Virus record (IMG/VR): IMGVR_UViG_3300046829_000089
Coordinates: 1 to 42,889 of that record
Source of the DNA: a virus
Strand: one strand, 5' to 3'
Length of the DNA: 42,889 bases
Positions within the stretch are counted from its first letter, which is position 1. The number at the start of each line of letters is the position of its first letter. The translations under genes were made by a program, and so were the position numbers. Under the pieces are notes generated by a model. It saw nothing but the letters and a program-made list of their open reading frames with translations. It did not search any database and was not told the origin of the DNA. Positions 1-7,647 of this stretch are shown here, in pieces.

Positions 1-127
1 TGCTGGCAAGGGCCGCGACATCTATCGCGCTGTACGCGAGCAAATCAATCGCATGCGTCTGCAAGGCATTGAGCCCAAAGTCGTCTGGGTTGGCCAGGAC
101 ACAGTGGACGCCATCCATGCGCTGTGG
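1..127. repeat. Terminal redundancy, left copy (circular-contig overlap)
   Basis: These 127 bases are identical to 42763-42889. An exact overlap of 127 is what a de Bruijn assembler run at k=127 leaves on a circular contig, so the simplest reading is a circular or circularly permuted genome of about 42,762 bp. A genuine short direct terminal repeat as in T7-type phages cannot be excluded, but the repeat lies inside an open reading frame with no end-like features. Confidence 0.93.
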
Positions 128-304
128 ACTGCGGTCGCCAAAGAATATGACGAAATGATGCCGCCAGAGGTTGCTGGCGTGCCAATGCGCCTAGGTGTTG
201 GCCTTGGGCGCAGTCAATTCCAGTTCGAGTATGACGAGAAGGCCGCGCCACGTCGCGAGCTCAGACAGCGTGCTCGGGATAACCCGATGCCGGACAATGA
301 CTGA
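2..304 (+). CDS. Small protein next to terminase genes, 3' part (continues from the right end)
   Basis: The frame is open from base 2 and closes at TGA 302-304. Joined across the circular junction to the ATG at 42731, it gives a protein of about 111 residues starting MAEPRLALMG. I do not recognise the family. It is charged, with an Arg-rich C-terminus (RRELRQRAR) and no membrane segment. It lies between the small and large terminase genes and its ATG overlaps the small terminase stop (ATGGCTGA), so it is probably translated with that gene. A role in packaging or head assembly is inferred from position only. Confidence 0.8.
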   Translation, partial: AGKGRDIYRAVREQINRMRLQGIEPKVVWVGQDTVDAIHALWTAVAKEYDEMMPPEVAGVPMRLGVGLGRSQFQFEYDEKAAPRRELRQRARDNPMPDND

Positions 305-551
305 CACGTTAGCAGCACGTTAGCCGAACATGTACATGTATACAATGAAACATAGCGCAATCAATGACATAGCATGCGCGCACTGCGCACGTATGTTCAT
401 TATGTAAAATATGAACGAAGGCGTACGAGGCGCGAGTAGGAGTCCCACAAAGGCCGGGGTAGGCCCGGAAACGCGCGCGGCTGTCAGGACCGGTTACGAT
501 GAGACTCTCCGTGCGATCCGGAGTCCCTGAATTTTTCCAGGAATTTTCGCC
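305..551. other. Non-coding leader before large terminase, with palindromes and repeats
   Basis: I see no convincing gene here. Direct repeats of CACGTTAGC lie at 305-313 and 316-324, one helical turn apart. The perfect 12-bp palindrome ACATGTACATGT is at 328-339, and GTTCAT/ATGAAC arms lie at 395-400 and 411-416. A 39-codon ORF (411-530) exists but has no visible ribosome-binding site. The sequence CGGAGTCCCTGA (519-530) recurs exactly at 5756-5767 just before the capsid gene. The area could hold a late promoter, regulatory site or packaging site; no strong sigma70 pair is visible. Confidence 0.5.
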
Positions 552-656
552 ATGAAGACTCACTACCGTTATAACTACCATTTCAAAAAATGGTTGTGGT
601 CTGGCGGATACAACATTCCTTTCCCGCTAATGTCTTTACCAACATCCCTTGCCTGA
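552..656 (+). CDS. Possible 34-residue leader peptide coupled to large terminase
   Basis: ATG at 552 follows an AGGA box at 538-541. The ORF (MKTHYRYNYHFKKWLW...) ends at TGA 654-656, overlapping by 8 bases the TTG at 649 that appears to start the large terminase. The same overlap style joins many genes in this genome, so translating this ORF could supply ribosomes to the weak TTG start. There is no recognisable domain. It may be only a chance ORF. Confidence 0.3.
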   Translation: MKTHYRYNYHFKKWLWSGGYNIPFPLMSLPTSLA

Positions 657-2157
657 CATCACCCTCCCCAACGCCTGGACCGGTCGCTTCTATCAGAAGA
701 AGTTGTGGGATTATTTGATGGCCGGCGGCAAGCGCGCTGCGCCTGTCTGGCACAGACGCGGTGGCAAAGACAAGGTCTGTCTCAACTACACTGCGCCGGC
801 TGCGCATATCCGCCAGGGTGTGTACTGGCACATGCTTCCGGAGGCCAGCCAGGCCCGCAAGGCGATCTGGGATGCGGTGGACGAATTCACCGGTCAGCGC
901 CTGATCGACCAGGCCTTCCCGAAGGAATTGCGCGCGACGACGCGCGAGTCCGACATGTTCATCCGTTTTCACAACGGATCCACATGGCAGGTGGTCGGCA
1001 GCGACAACTACGACAGTCTGATCGGCAGCCCGCCCATTGGCGTCGTATTCAGCGAATTCGCCTACGCAAACCCGATGGCGTGGCAGAAACTGTCGCCCAT
1101 CCTGCTGAACAATAACGGCTGGGCAATTTTCCCGAGCACCCCATACGGGCGCAATCACTATCACGGCCTACACGAAAACGCCAAACTCGATAGCGAGTGG
1201 TTCACGGAAATCCTGACGGTCGAGGACACGGGCGTACTGACGCAGGCGTTTCTAGATCGGCGTGCGCAGCAGGGCAAGGCGTACGTTTACGAAGGCCAGC
1301 TCATCACCAGCATTCACCAATTGCCGTGGTCGCACGTGATCGAGCTCACTAGAATCGAGGTCGCCAGGGAGGAGCGGCAACTTGCCGCGCAACGTGGTCC
1401 TGAGGAAGCGGCGGCGATCATCCAGCAGGAGTATTACTGCAGTTTCAATGCAGCCACGCCAGGCAGTATCTACGGATCGATCCTTGAGGAAATGGAACGC
1501 GCGACGCCGCCACGGATATGCAAAGTTCCGTTCAATCCTGGATTTGCAGTGGACATGGCCTGCGATCTGGGCGCGAGCGAAGGTAATGACATGGCGATCT
1601 GGTGGACGCAACGCATCGGCCGGGAGACGGTTTTCATCGACTGCGACAATGCGGCCAATGTCGGTATTGACTGGTTGGTCGACAAGGCAAATCAACGCCG
1701 GGTGGATCGCAAGTTCAACTATGCGGAAATTCCCTTTGCGCTCCCCCATGACGCCGGCCACCCGCAACCCTCAAACGCTGGTGCCATGTCGTTCGCCCAG
1801 AAGCTGCAGAAGGACTACGGTTATCGCAGCCGAGTTAACGTTGTGACCCCGAGTGTGGCGTGGAGCCTGACCCGCTGCAAGCAGTATCTGGCGCAATGCG
1901 TGTTCGACGCGCAGCACTGCGAAGTGGGTCTGGGAGCGCTGCGCAGCTACCACCGCAAGTACGACCCCAAGCGCCAGAACTATTCCGAATACGCGGTGCA
2001 CGATTGGAGTTCCAACCTGGCTGACGCGTTTCGCACGCACGTCGAGGGTCAGAAGGTTGCTAGACAGTTGCAGCCGGTCAGCGTAGATTACTTTGCGCAA
2101 AAGAAGCGTGGTGAATTCGCTTTGCACGATGAAGACCCACTTGGCAGAGGTTTTTAA
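649..2157 (+). CDS. terL: Terminase large subunit (packaging ATPase-nuclease)
   Basis: This is the DNA-packaging motor, 502 residues. The N-terminal ATPase has a Walker A-like VWHRRGGKD around residues 33-41 (Lys40) and a Walker B-like GVVFSEFA with Ser-Glu at 135-136, a form seen in podophage terminases. The RNase H-like nuclease has acidic residues in CDLGASEGND (Asp306), LPHDAG (Asp368) and VHDWSSNLADAF (Asp452). An in-frame stop at 628-630 leaves TTG 649 as the only start that keeps the conserved N-terminus (ITLPNAW...). No good Shine-Dalgarno precedes it, so coupling to the upstream short ORF is plausible. Confidence 0.95.
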   Translation: MPDITLPNAWTGRFYQKKLWDYLMAGGKRAAPVWHRRGGKDKVCLNYTAPAAHIRQGVYWHMLPEASQARKAIWDAVDEFTGQRLIDQAFPKELRATTRESDMFIRFHNGSTWQVVGSDNYDSLIGSPPIGVVFSEFAYANPMAWQKLSPILLNNNGWAIFPSTPYGRNHYHGLHENAKLDSEWFTEILTVEDTGVLTQAFLDRRAQQGKAYVYEGQLITSIHQLPWSHVIELTRIEVAREERQLAAQRGPEEAAAIIQQEYYCSFNAATPGSIYGSILEEMERATPPRICKVPFNPGFAVDMACDLGASEGNDMAIWWTQRIGRETVFIDCDNAANVGIDWLVDKANQRRVDRKFNYAEIPFALPHDAGHPQPSNAGAMSFAQKLQKDYGYRSRVNVVTPSVAWSLTRCKQYLAQCVFDAQHCEVGLGALRSYHRKYDPKRQNYSEYAVHDWSSNLADAFRTHVEGQKVARQLQPVSVDYFAQKKRGEFALHDEDPLGRGF

Positions 2158-2158
2158 A

Positions 2159-2386
2159 ATGTCCGACACCGAAGTGACCGTCACGCAGTCCGAGTCCAAG
2201 CAGTGGTGGAAGCTGGAATACAAGGGCAGGCATGAGTTCACGGACGAGAACCCGAGCAATGAGGAAAAGCGCGAGTTCCGCAAGAACGTCGACGCCCGCA
2301 TCCGGCAGTCGGCGGCAGATGCCCGGCTCATGGCCAAAGCCAGCGAAGGCGGCAGTACCGTACGTGAAGAACCGGTGAGGGGATAG
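2159..2386 (+). CDS. Small hypothetical protein between terminase and portal
   Basis: 75 residues, starting MSDTEVTVTQ at ATG 2159 behind AGAGG in the end of the terminase gene. It is hydrophilic, with many Lys, Arg and Glu (NEEKREFRKN), probably helical, and has no membrane segment. I do not recognise the family. It sits one base after the large terminase stop and before another small gene and the portal, where podophages often carry small head-assembly accessory genes. Confidence 0.75.
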   Translation: MSDTEVTVTQSESKQWWKLEYKGRHEFTDENPSNEEKREFRKNVDARIRQSAADARLMAKASEGGSTVREEPVRG

Positions 2387-2388
2387 TC

Positions 2389-2580
2389 ATGCACACGCCG
2401 AAGGCTCCAACGATCGCCCCGCCGACGCCTGCGCCCCCGCCGCCGACACTGGACATGGCCGCGCAGAAGCAGCAGCAGTCCGACATCATCCGGCAGCGCC
2501 GCGGCGCGATGAGCAATATCCTTGCAGGTACGAACCCCGCGTCCCCGGTCACTGGGGTCGCTAAGTTGCTCGGCAGCTAG
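2389..2580 (+). CDS. Small proline-rich virion-region protein
   Basis: 63 residues. The first 20 are mostly Pro and Ala (TPKAPTIAPPTPAPPPP), followed by a Gln-rich stretch and a C-terminus (RRGAMSNILAGTNPASP...LLG) of a kind I recall in small proteins encoded near phage portal and capsid genes. GAGGGG just upstream is a good ribosome-binding site. Function unknown; a minor head or connector component is inferred. Confidence 0.7.
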   Translation: MHTPKAPTIAPPTPAPPPPTLDMAAQKQQQSDIIRQRRGAMSNILAGTNPASPVTGVAKLLGS

Positions 2581-2581
2581 T

Positions 2582-4246
2582 ATGGCAGCCGACGCTGGGA
2601 TCATCTGCCAACAGTACCAGCGCATGTACGAGGTGCGCGGGAACTTCAATACGTTGTGGCAGACGGTGTCAGAGCGCGTGATGCCGAACTATTCTGACTT
2701 CACGCAGAAGTGGTCCGAGGGCCAGCGCAAGACCAATCGCGTGTTCGACAGTACGGCCCCGCAGGCGCTTGTGCATGGCGTGGCGGCGCTTGAGAGCATC
2801 CTGTGCCCGGCAAGCGCACGTTGGCATCGGGTCGTACCGCGCAACGCCAAACTCAAGATGGACATCCAGACCATGATCTGGTGCGACCAGGTGACGGACT
2901 GCCTGTTCGATGCCAGATACGCCCCCAGCGCCAATTTCCAGAACCAGATCGGGGAATGCCTGAAACAGCTCATGTGTTTTGGCAACGGCCCCTGGATGGT
3001 CGACGACGTGATGGGGTATGGGCTGCGCTACCGCTGCCTGAACCTGGCCGAGGTCTTCGGCATGGAGAACGCGGCGGGCGTCATCGACACCATCTGCCGC
3101 GTTTTCACGCTGACGGCGAGCGCGGCGATGGACGCAGCCATGCGCGGGATCCTGGATAAGGACAAGCTTCCGACGGAGATTTTGGAGCAGGCAAAGGCCA
3201 ATTCGACGCAGTCGCACGAATACCTGCAGATGATCTGCCCGAACGACGATCGCAACCCGCGCGCCAAGGACTACACGGGAATGGCGTTCAGTAGCTGCAT
3301 CGTGCTCAAGGAGAAAAAGACCCTGGTGCATGAATCCGGCTACCATACGCAGCCGATCATGATTGCGCGCTACAACGTCAATAGCCGTGAGACGTACGGC
3401 CGCGGACCGGGTGTGGATGTGCTGCCGGAAATCCTGGCGCTGAACGAAATGGAGAAGTCGGACATCCGCCAGACCCAGCGCGCGGCCGAGCCGCCATTGC
3501 TGTTGGCGGACGATGGCAGTCTGGGAGCGTTCGATCTGCGCGGCAATAGCATGAACTATGGCACGCTGTCCCCGGATGGCAAGCCTTTGGTGGTGCCGTT
3601 CACCAGCGGCAGCAATTTCGAGGTGACGGAGAAAAAGCTCGAACAAAAGCGCCAGATGGTCTGCCGCGCTTTCCTGAACGACATCTTTTCGATGCTGATC
3701 GAGCGCCCCGGCATGACGGCCACGGAAGTGCTGCAGCGTGCGCAGGAGCAAGGCTACCTGATCGCGCCGATCATTGGACGCATCCAGTCTGAATTGTTCG
3801 GCCCGACCATCACCCGGGAAATCGACATCCTCCACCGCGCAGGCGCATTGCCTCCGCCCCCCGATGCCGTCAAGCGCATGGGCGGGATCGAATTCGACAT
3901 CGTCTACGAGGGTCAGGTGCAGGTCATGCAGCGCCAGGGCAAGGCGCTTGCGATCGCGCAGACCTTCCAGCAGGCGGCGCCGCTGATCCAGGCGGACCCG
4001 ACCGTGCTCAAGCAGATCAACATGGCGCGCACGTTCAAGAACCTGTTCGACTTCAACGGCGCCCCTGCCGACGTCATGAACACGGATGAGGAAATGCAGG
4101 CCAAGGATGCCGCCGAGGCGCAGCAGCAGCAACTGACGAACATGGCACAGATTGCAGGCCCTGCCAGCGCTGCCATCAAGAACCTGGCGCAGGCCCAGCA
4201 AGCCAGTGGCGCGCCAGCCCCTGGTAATGTGCTGAGCGGGGCATGA
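2582..4246 (+). CDS. Portal (head-to-tail connecting protein, T7 gp8-like)
   Basis: 554 residues from ATG 2582, directly after the preceding stop. The N-terminal pattern, helical with RVMPNYSDF then an FDSTAPQA motif followed by ALESILCPASARWH, matches the podophage head-to-tail connector family (portal). The protein forms the ring at the capsid vertex through which DNA is packaged and the tail attaches. The C-terminal 60 residues are rich in Gln and Ala (EAQQQQLTN...). The start has a weak ribosome-binding site. The gene ends in an ATGA overlap with the next one. Confidence 0.9.
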   Translation: MAADAGIICQQYQRMYEVRGNFNTLWQTVSERVMPNYSDFTQKWSEGQRKTNRVFDSTAPQALVHGVAALESILCPASARWHRVVPRNAKLKMDIQTMIWCDQVTDCLFDARYAPSANFQNQIGECLKQLMCFGNGPWMVDDVMGYGLRYRCLNLAEVFGMENAAGVIDTICRVFTLTASAAMDAAMRGILDKDKLPTEILEQAKANSTQSHEYLQMICPNDDRNPRAKDYTGMAFSSCIVLKEKKTLVHESGYHTQPIMIARYNVNSRETYGRGPGVDVLPEILALNEMEKSDIRQTQRAAEPPLLLADDGSLGAFDLRGNSMNYGTLSPDGKPLVVPFTSGSNFEVTEKKLEQKRQMVCRAFLNDIFSMLIERPGMTATEVLQRAQEQGYLIAPIIGRIQSELFGPTITREIDILHRAGALPPPPDAVKRMGGIEFDIVYEGQVQVMQRQGKALAIAQTFQQAAPLIQADPTVLKQINMARTFKNLFDFNGAPADVMNTDEEMQAKDAAEAQQQQLTNMAQIAGPASAAIKNLAQAQQASGAPAPGNVLSGA

Positions 4247-4545
4247 GCGACAAACCCAAGGTCAACCAGGTCAAGCGCGCGTACCAATCGATGTTCCTGG
4301 CACCGAACGGGGACATCCCGGAAGCCAGCAAACTGGTGCTGGCCGATCTGGCAAAGTTCTGCGCCGCCGGGACCAGTCCCAGAAGCATCGGCCCCATCGG
4401 CATCGACACCAACGCGACGATGATGATGCTGGGGCGGCAGGAGGTCTGGTATCACATCAATCGCATCCTGGGTATTCCCGAGCGCGATGTCGTGCAGTTG
4501 GCGATCCCGCCGCGGGACGCTGGTACGGCAAAAACGGACGAATAG
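4243..4545 (+). CDS. Bbp19-like small phage head protein
   Basis: 100 residues, coupled to the portal by ATGA. The pattern RAYQSMFLAPNG...VLADLAKFC...MMMLGRQEVWYHINRIL resembles the small Bbp19-like phage family, named from Bordetella phage BPP-1, in which a VL-DLA segment is followed by a GR-(E)-W helix. It typically lies between portal and scaffold or capsid genes. Its molecular role is not known to me. The family assignment is by motif memory only. Confidence 0.6.
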   Translation: MSDKPKVNQVKRAYQSMFLAPNGDIPEASKLVLADLAKFCAAGTSPRSIGPIGIDTNATMMMLGRQEVWYHINRILGIPERDVVQLAIPPRDAGTAKTDE

Positions 4546-4613
4546 ACTCCCGCCGTGTGGTGGCCGGGAGTACAGGGGAATTACGTGATGATGAGCCGTT
4601 GCTGAAAGGCTCA
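4546..4613. promoter_or_regulatory. Two tandem hairpins between portal accessory gene and scaffold gene
   Basis: ACTCCCG at 4546-4552 pairs with CGGGAGT at 4565-4571 (7 bp, 12-nt loop). TGAGCC at 4592-4597 pairs with GGCTCA at 4608-4613 (6 bp, 10-nt loop). Neither is followed by a T-run, so they are more likely mRNA processing or stability elements, or attenuators, than intrinsic terminators. They sit where the transcript moves from low-copy portal to high-copy scaffold and capsid genes. Confidence 0.5.
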
Positions 4614-4679
4614 CGCTCGCTGCCGGGAACAGCCTGTTGTCTCACGACGATACCGGCATCCCAACTCTAGGAGATTTCG

Positions 4680-5555
4680 ATGAGCGATGCAAGCAGTGGA
4701 GCCGCCTCGGCTGTATTGTCGGGCGACAACTCCGCAGCGGGTGCGACAGGTGCCGCTGGCGGACAGGGTCAGCAAGGTGGAGCAACCGGCGCGTCGGGCG
4801 CAACAGGCGCTGCCGCCAACGACAAGTGGTATTCCGGCGCCCCGCCGGAGCTGCAGGGACTGGTCGAGAAAAAGGGCTGGAAGGATCTGTCCGATTCCCT
4901 CAAGTCCTACGCCGAGCTCGAAAAGCAGTTCCATGGCGACAAGCTGCCGTTGCCGAAGGACGAGAACGACGCCGACGGTTGGGGCAAGGTCTACACGAAG
5001 CTGGGACGCCCTGAGACGCCGGAAGGCTACAAGGCACCGGAAGGGGCCGACGAAGCCACAGTCAAGGCGCTCGCGCCGGAGCTGCACAAGCTCGGCATCA
5101 GCCAGAAGCAGTTCGAGAACCTGGCCAAGCTCGACATCCAGCGCAACCAGCAGGCGGTCACGGCGGAAAACACTCGTTTCCTGGCCGACCAGGATGCGGC
5201 GATGAACAAGCTGCAGACCGAGTGGGGCGCCAAGTTCAATGAGAACATCGAGGTCAACCGGCGCGCTATGCGCAACCTTGGCATCAGCGTCGACGACGCC
5301 AATCGCATGATGCAGTCCGGTGGCACGGAAAAGTTCATGCGCCTGCTCAATCTTGCCGGCGCCGCCGCGCGCGAAGACAATGCCGGTGGCCTGGGTGAGG
5401 CGCAGTTGGGTTTCGGCATGACGCCGAACCGCGCCAAGGCGGAACTGGCGGCGAAGAAGGGCGAACTACTCAAGCGCGCGCACAGCGGCGACAAGAGTGC
5501 GAGCGCGGAGCTCGATCGTCTGTACAGAATAGCCGAAGGCTACGCAGGCGCTTGA
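4680..5555 (+). CDS. Scaffolding / capsid assembly protein
   Basis: 291 residues with a strong AGGAG ribosome-binding site. A Gly/Ala/Gln-rich disordered N-terminus (about residues 1-45) is followed by a segment typical of podophage scaffolds: WYSGAPPELQGLVEKKGWK, SYAELEKQFHGDKLPLPKD and GWGKVYTKLGRPE. The rest is charged and helical, ending in a basic region (AKKGELLKRAHSG). Position immediately before the capsid gene supports a role as the internal scaffold that guides procapsid assembly and is then removed. Confidence 0.85.
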   Translation: MSDASSGAASAVLSGDNSAAGATGAAGGQGQQGGATGASGATGAAANDKWYSGAPPELQGLVEKKGWKDLSDSLKSYAELEKQFHGDKLPLPKDENDADGWGKVYTKLGRPETPEGYKAPEGADEATVKALAPELHKLGISQKQFENLAKLDIQRNQQAVTAENTRFLADQDAAMNKLQTEWGAKFNENIEVNRRAMRNLGISVDDANRMMQSGGTEKFMRLLNLAGAAAREDNAGGLGEAQLGFGMTPNRAKAELAAKKGELLKRAHSGDKSASAELDRLYRIAEGYAGA

Positions 5556-5768
5556 CAAACGCCGCAACGTAGTCGCACTATCGCATCACGAAATTGCCAA
5601 CGAGAATCCTCCGGGCCGGGAACGGGAACCCGGAGGAACTTGAAAAAGCAGATTCGAGCAGACAAACCTCACGGTCCTGCGCAGCCACATACATCTGGGC
5701 CTGCATCGTCAGACAACCCGAAACCATCCCGTCCCCGCCTAAGGGGATAACGTTTCGGAGTCCCTGAC
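5556..5768 (+). promoter_or_regulatory. Capsid gene leader with 8-bp hairpin
   Basis: A 213-base gap. CCTCCGGG at 5608-5615 pairs exactly with CCCGGAGG at 5629-5636 around a 13-nt loop, with no T-run. The capsid start is preceded by CGGAGTCCCTGA (5756-5767), an exact copy of 519-530. I see no sigma70 promoter I would defend. The hairpin may protect or process the abundant capsid mRNA. Confidence 0.5.
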
Positions 5769-6683
5769 GTGATTAATTCCATTCCTACTTGGTTCATTAC
5801 CAAGTTCAGCACCGAAGTCGAATACCTGACGCAGCAGATGCCTGCGCGTTTCTGGGAACGCTCGACCATTCGTACCTACGAAGGCAGCGGCGCGACGGCG
5901 ACCGAGCAGGTCGGCCCGACCGAAATGACCCAGGTCACTGGCGTTGCGCAGCCTGCAACCCAGACCGACACCCCGCTCGATCGGCGCTGGATTTACCCGA
6001 CCAAGTGGTGGATCGGCGATCTGGTCGACACTTTCGAGAAGCTGGAAATCGCGATTTCCCCGGATGGCTACATCGCCACCGACTTCACCTACGCGATGAA
6101 CCGCCGCAAGGATCGCCAGTGGCTGGCGAACTTCTTCGGCAACGCCTTCACCGGCAACACGTCGACCACGGGCAATGCCCCGACCAACACCATCGCCTTC
6201 CCCGCTGGCCAGATTGTGGCGGTGGGTGTTGGCACCGCTGGCGGCTCGACCCCGACAGGACTGAACGTTCCCAAGCTGCGCGCCGCGCGCAAGCAGTTCC
6301 GCGCCAAGGAAGTGCAGCTTGAGTACGATCCGGCCTACTGCGGTATGTCGGCGATCCAGGAAGACGACATGTTGAACCAGGCGCAAGCCATCAGCATGGA
6401 CTTCCAGGACAAGCCGGTGCTGGAAGAAGGTCAGATCACCCGCTTCATGGGTTTCGAGTTTGTCCATTCCGAGCTGTTGCCGACCACGGCCGATCCGTAC
6501 CGCATGTTGCCGGTATGGGTCAAGTCTGGCATGCGTTCGGGCGTGTGGAAGGACAACAACACGCAGATTTACCAGCGCGATGATTTGATCGCACGTCCCT
6601 TCCAGGTCGCGAGCATGCTCATGATCGGAGCCACCCGTCTGCAGGAGTTCAAATGCCAGCAGATCAACTGTTCGGAGGCCTAA
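5769..6683 (+). CDS. Major capsid protein
   Basis: 304 residues starting at GTG 5769 with GGAG nine bases upstream. The N-terminus (INSIPTWFITKFSTEVEYL) and mid-region (RQWLANFFGNAF) fit the HK97-fold coat proteins of podophages with scaffold-type assembly. Position after the scaffold and before the tail genes agrees. Strong third-position G/C bias fits high expression. No N-terminal prohead-protease-type delta domain is obvious, in keeping with a separate scaffold gene. Confidence 0.88.
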   Translation: MINSIPTWFITKFSTEVEYLTQQMPARFWERSTIRTYEGSGATATEQVGPTEMTQVTGVAQPATQTDTPLDRRWIYPTKWWIGDLVDTFEKLEIAISPDGYIATDFTYAMNRRKDRQWLANFFGNAFTGNTSTTGNAPTNTIAFPAGQIVAVGVGTAGGSTPTGLNVPKLRAARKQFRAKEVQLEYDPAYCGMSAIQEDDMLNQAQAISMDFQDKPVLEEGQITRFMGFEFVHSELLPTTADPYRMLPVWVKSGMRSGVWKDNNTQIYQRDDLIARPFQVASMLMIGATRLQEFKCQQINCSEA

Positions 6684-6686
6684 GCC

Positions 6687-7193
6687 ATGGCTGCTGCGAT
6701 CAATCATAACAACGGTACGTTGCTTGCCAATTCGTACGCAACGCCACCGATTGCCAATCAATCCGGCGTCGACAGTGGTCTGCTACAGGTCAAGATTGCC
6801 ACCTGCGCGATTCCGGCGGTGGCAACGGATCTGGCCAACTCGGTCTACACGTTCTGCCAGGTCAATTCGGCGGACATCCCGAGCGGGCTCGATTTCGGCG
6901 CCACAGCACTGACGGCCGGCGCGATCAGCGTCGGTCTGTTCTTGTCGAACAGCCTGACGGTTGCCGCGACCAATTCCGACCACCTGTTTGCCACAAGCAT
7001 CAACTGCGCGTCTGCGGTTGCGCCGGCAGACAAGCGGTTCACGAATCTGTCCATCACCACGGCAGGCCAGCGCGTCTGGCAGCTCCTGGGGCTGGCGAGC
7101 GATCCGGAAGCGGTCTACGACCTGGCCGCTTATTCGACGACCGCAGCGACGGCGGCCGGAACGCTGTACTGCAAATATCAGTACACCCGGTAA
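6687..7193 (+). CDS. Hypothetical capsid-side virion protein
   Basis: 168 residues, rich in Ala, Ser and Thr, beta-prone, with a few Cys and no Trp-rich or membrane region. It starts three bases after the capsid stop with GGAGG in the capsid gene's last codons. Low-complexity Ala/Thr composition (STTAATAAGTLYC) and position suggest a head decoration or head-completion protein. I cannot name a family. Confidence 0.7.
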   Translation: MAAAINHNNGTLLANSYATPPIANQSGVDSGLLQVKIATCAIPAVATDLANSVYTFCQVNSADIPSGLDFGATALTAGAISVGLFLSNSLTVAATNSDHLFATSINCASAVAPADKRFTNLSITTAGQRVWQLLGLASDPEAVYDLAAYSTTAATAAGTLYCKYQYTR

Positions 7194-7199
7194 TCGACC

Positions 7200-7412
7200 A
7201 TGGCCAATCAAACTGTCGGCATCAACGTAGGTGTGACCGATCCGTACAACTTCACGTTGACGGCAAGCGGCACGCTGGTGGGAAGCGCCATCGAGTTGGT
7301 GATCGATCTGACCAAGGTGACGAGCAAGGAACAGGTCTTGCTCGCCTTGGATCAGTTCGAGCTCATTTTCACCGAAACCAAGGCGGCCGGCCTTGCGGTG
7401 TTGCCGCCGTAG
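7200..7412 (+). CDS. Small beta-rich hypothetical protein
   Basis: 70 residues, beginning MANQTVGINVGVTDP, with alternating hydrophobic residues suggesting a small beta-sandwich. It lies in the compact series of capsid-side genes. No recognised motif. A decoration role is inferred from position only. Confidence 0.65.
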   Translation: MANQTVGINVGVTDPYNFTLTASGTLVGSAIELVIDLTKVTSKEQVLLALDQFELIFTETKAAGLAVLPP

Positions 7413-7422
7413 GGGAGGCCCT

Positions 7423-7644
7423 ATGGCACGACGCAAACAAGGCGGCAGTATCTACGTCAGTACCGATCCCAGCGTCACGCTGGCGATCGGTACTCCTGGC
7501 GTCAGCGTGACCATCGGCCGACTTGGCCCCACCATCTACCATTCCGGCGGCGCATCAGGCGGCGGCGGCAGCATCACCACCGAAGACTCCGCTTTCCACA
7601 TCATAACGGAAGACTCGGCCTTCTCGATCATAACGGAGCGATAG
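7423..7644 (+). CDS. Small virion protein with TEDSAF repeats
   Basis: 73 residues from ATG 7423 behind GGGAGG. A basic start (MARRKQGG) and beta-rich middle lead to a Gly-rich linker (GGASGGGGS) and two repeats of TEDSAF-x-II-(T/S) at the C-terminus. These look like stacked short beta-strands joined by a flexible hinge, as in small fibre tips. Function unknown. The previous ORF overlaps the upstream gene, so I chose the internal ATG with the good ribosome-binding site. Confidence 0.65.
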   Translation: MARRKQGGSIYVSTDPSVTLAIGTPGVSVTIGRLGPTIYHSGGASGGGGSITTEDSAFHIITEDSAFSIITER

Positions 7645-7647
7645 GAA

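Noticed and set aside
1-127. True T7-type direct terminal repeat
   Set aside because: Length equals a common assembly k-mer and the repeat lies inside a coding frame; kept only as an alternative.
309-581. 90-codon minus-strand ORF in the terminase leader
   Set aside because: Cys/His/Val-rich random-looking product in a region of repeats; isolated on the wrong strand with no promoter or ribosome-binding site.
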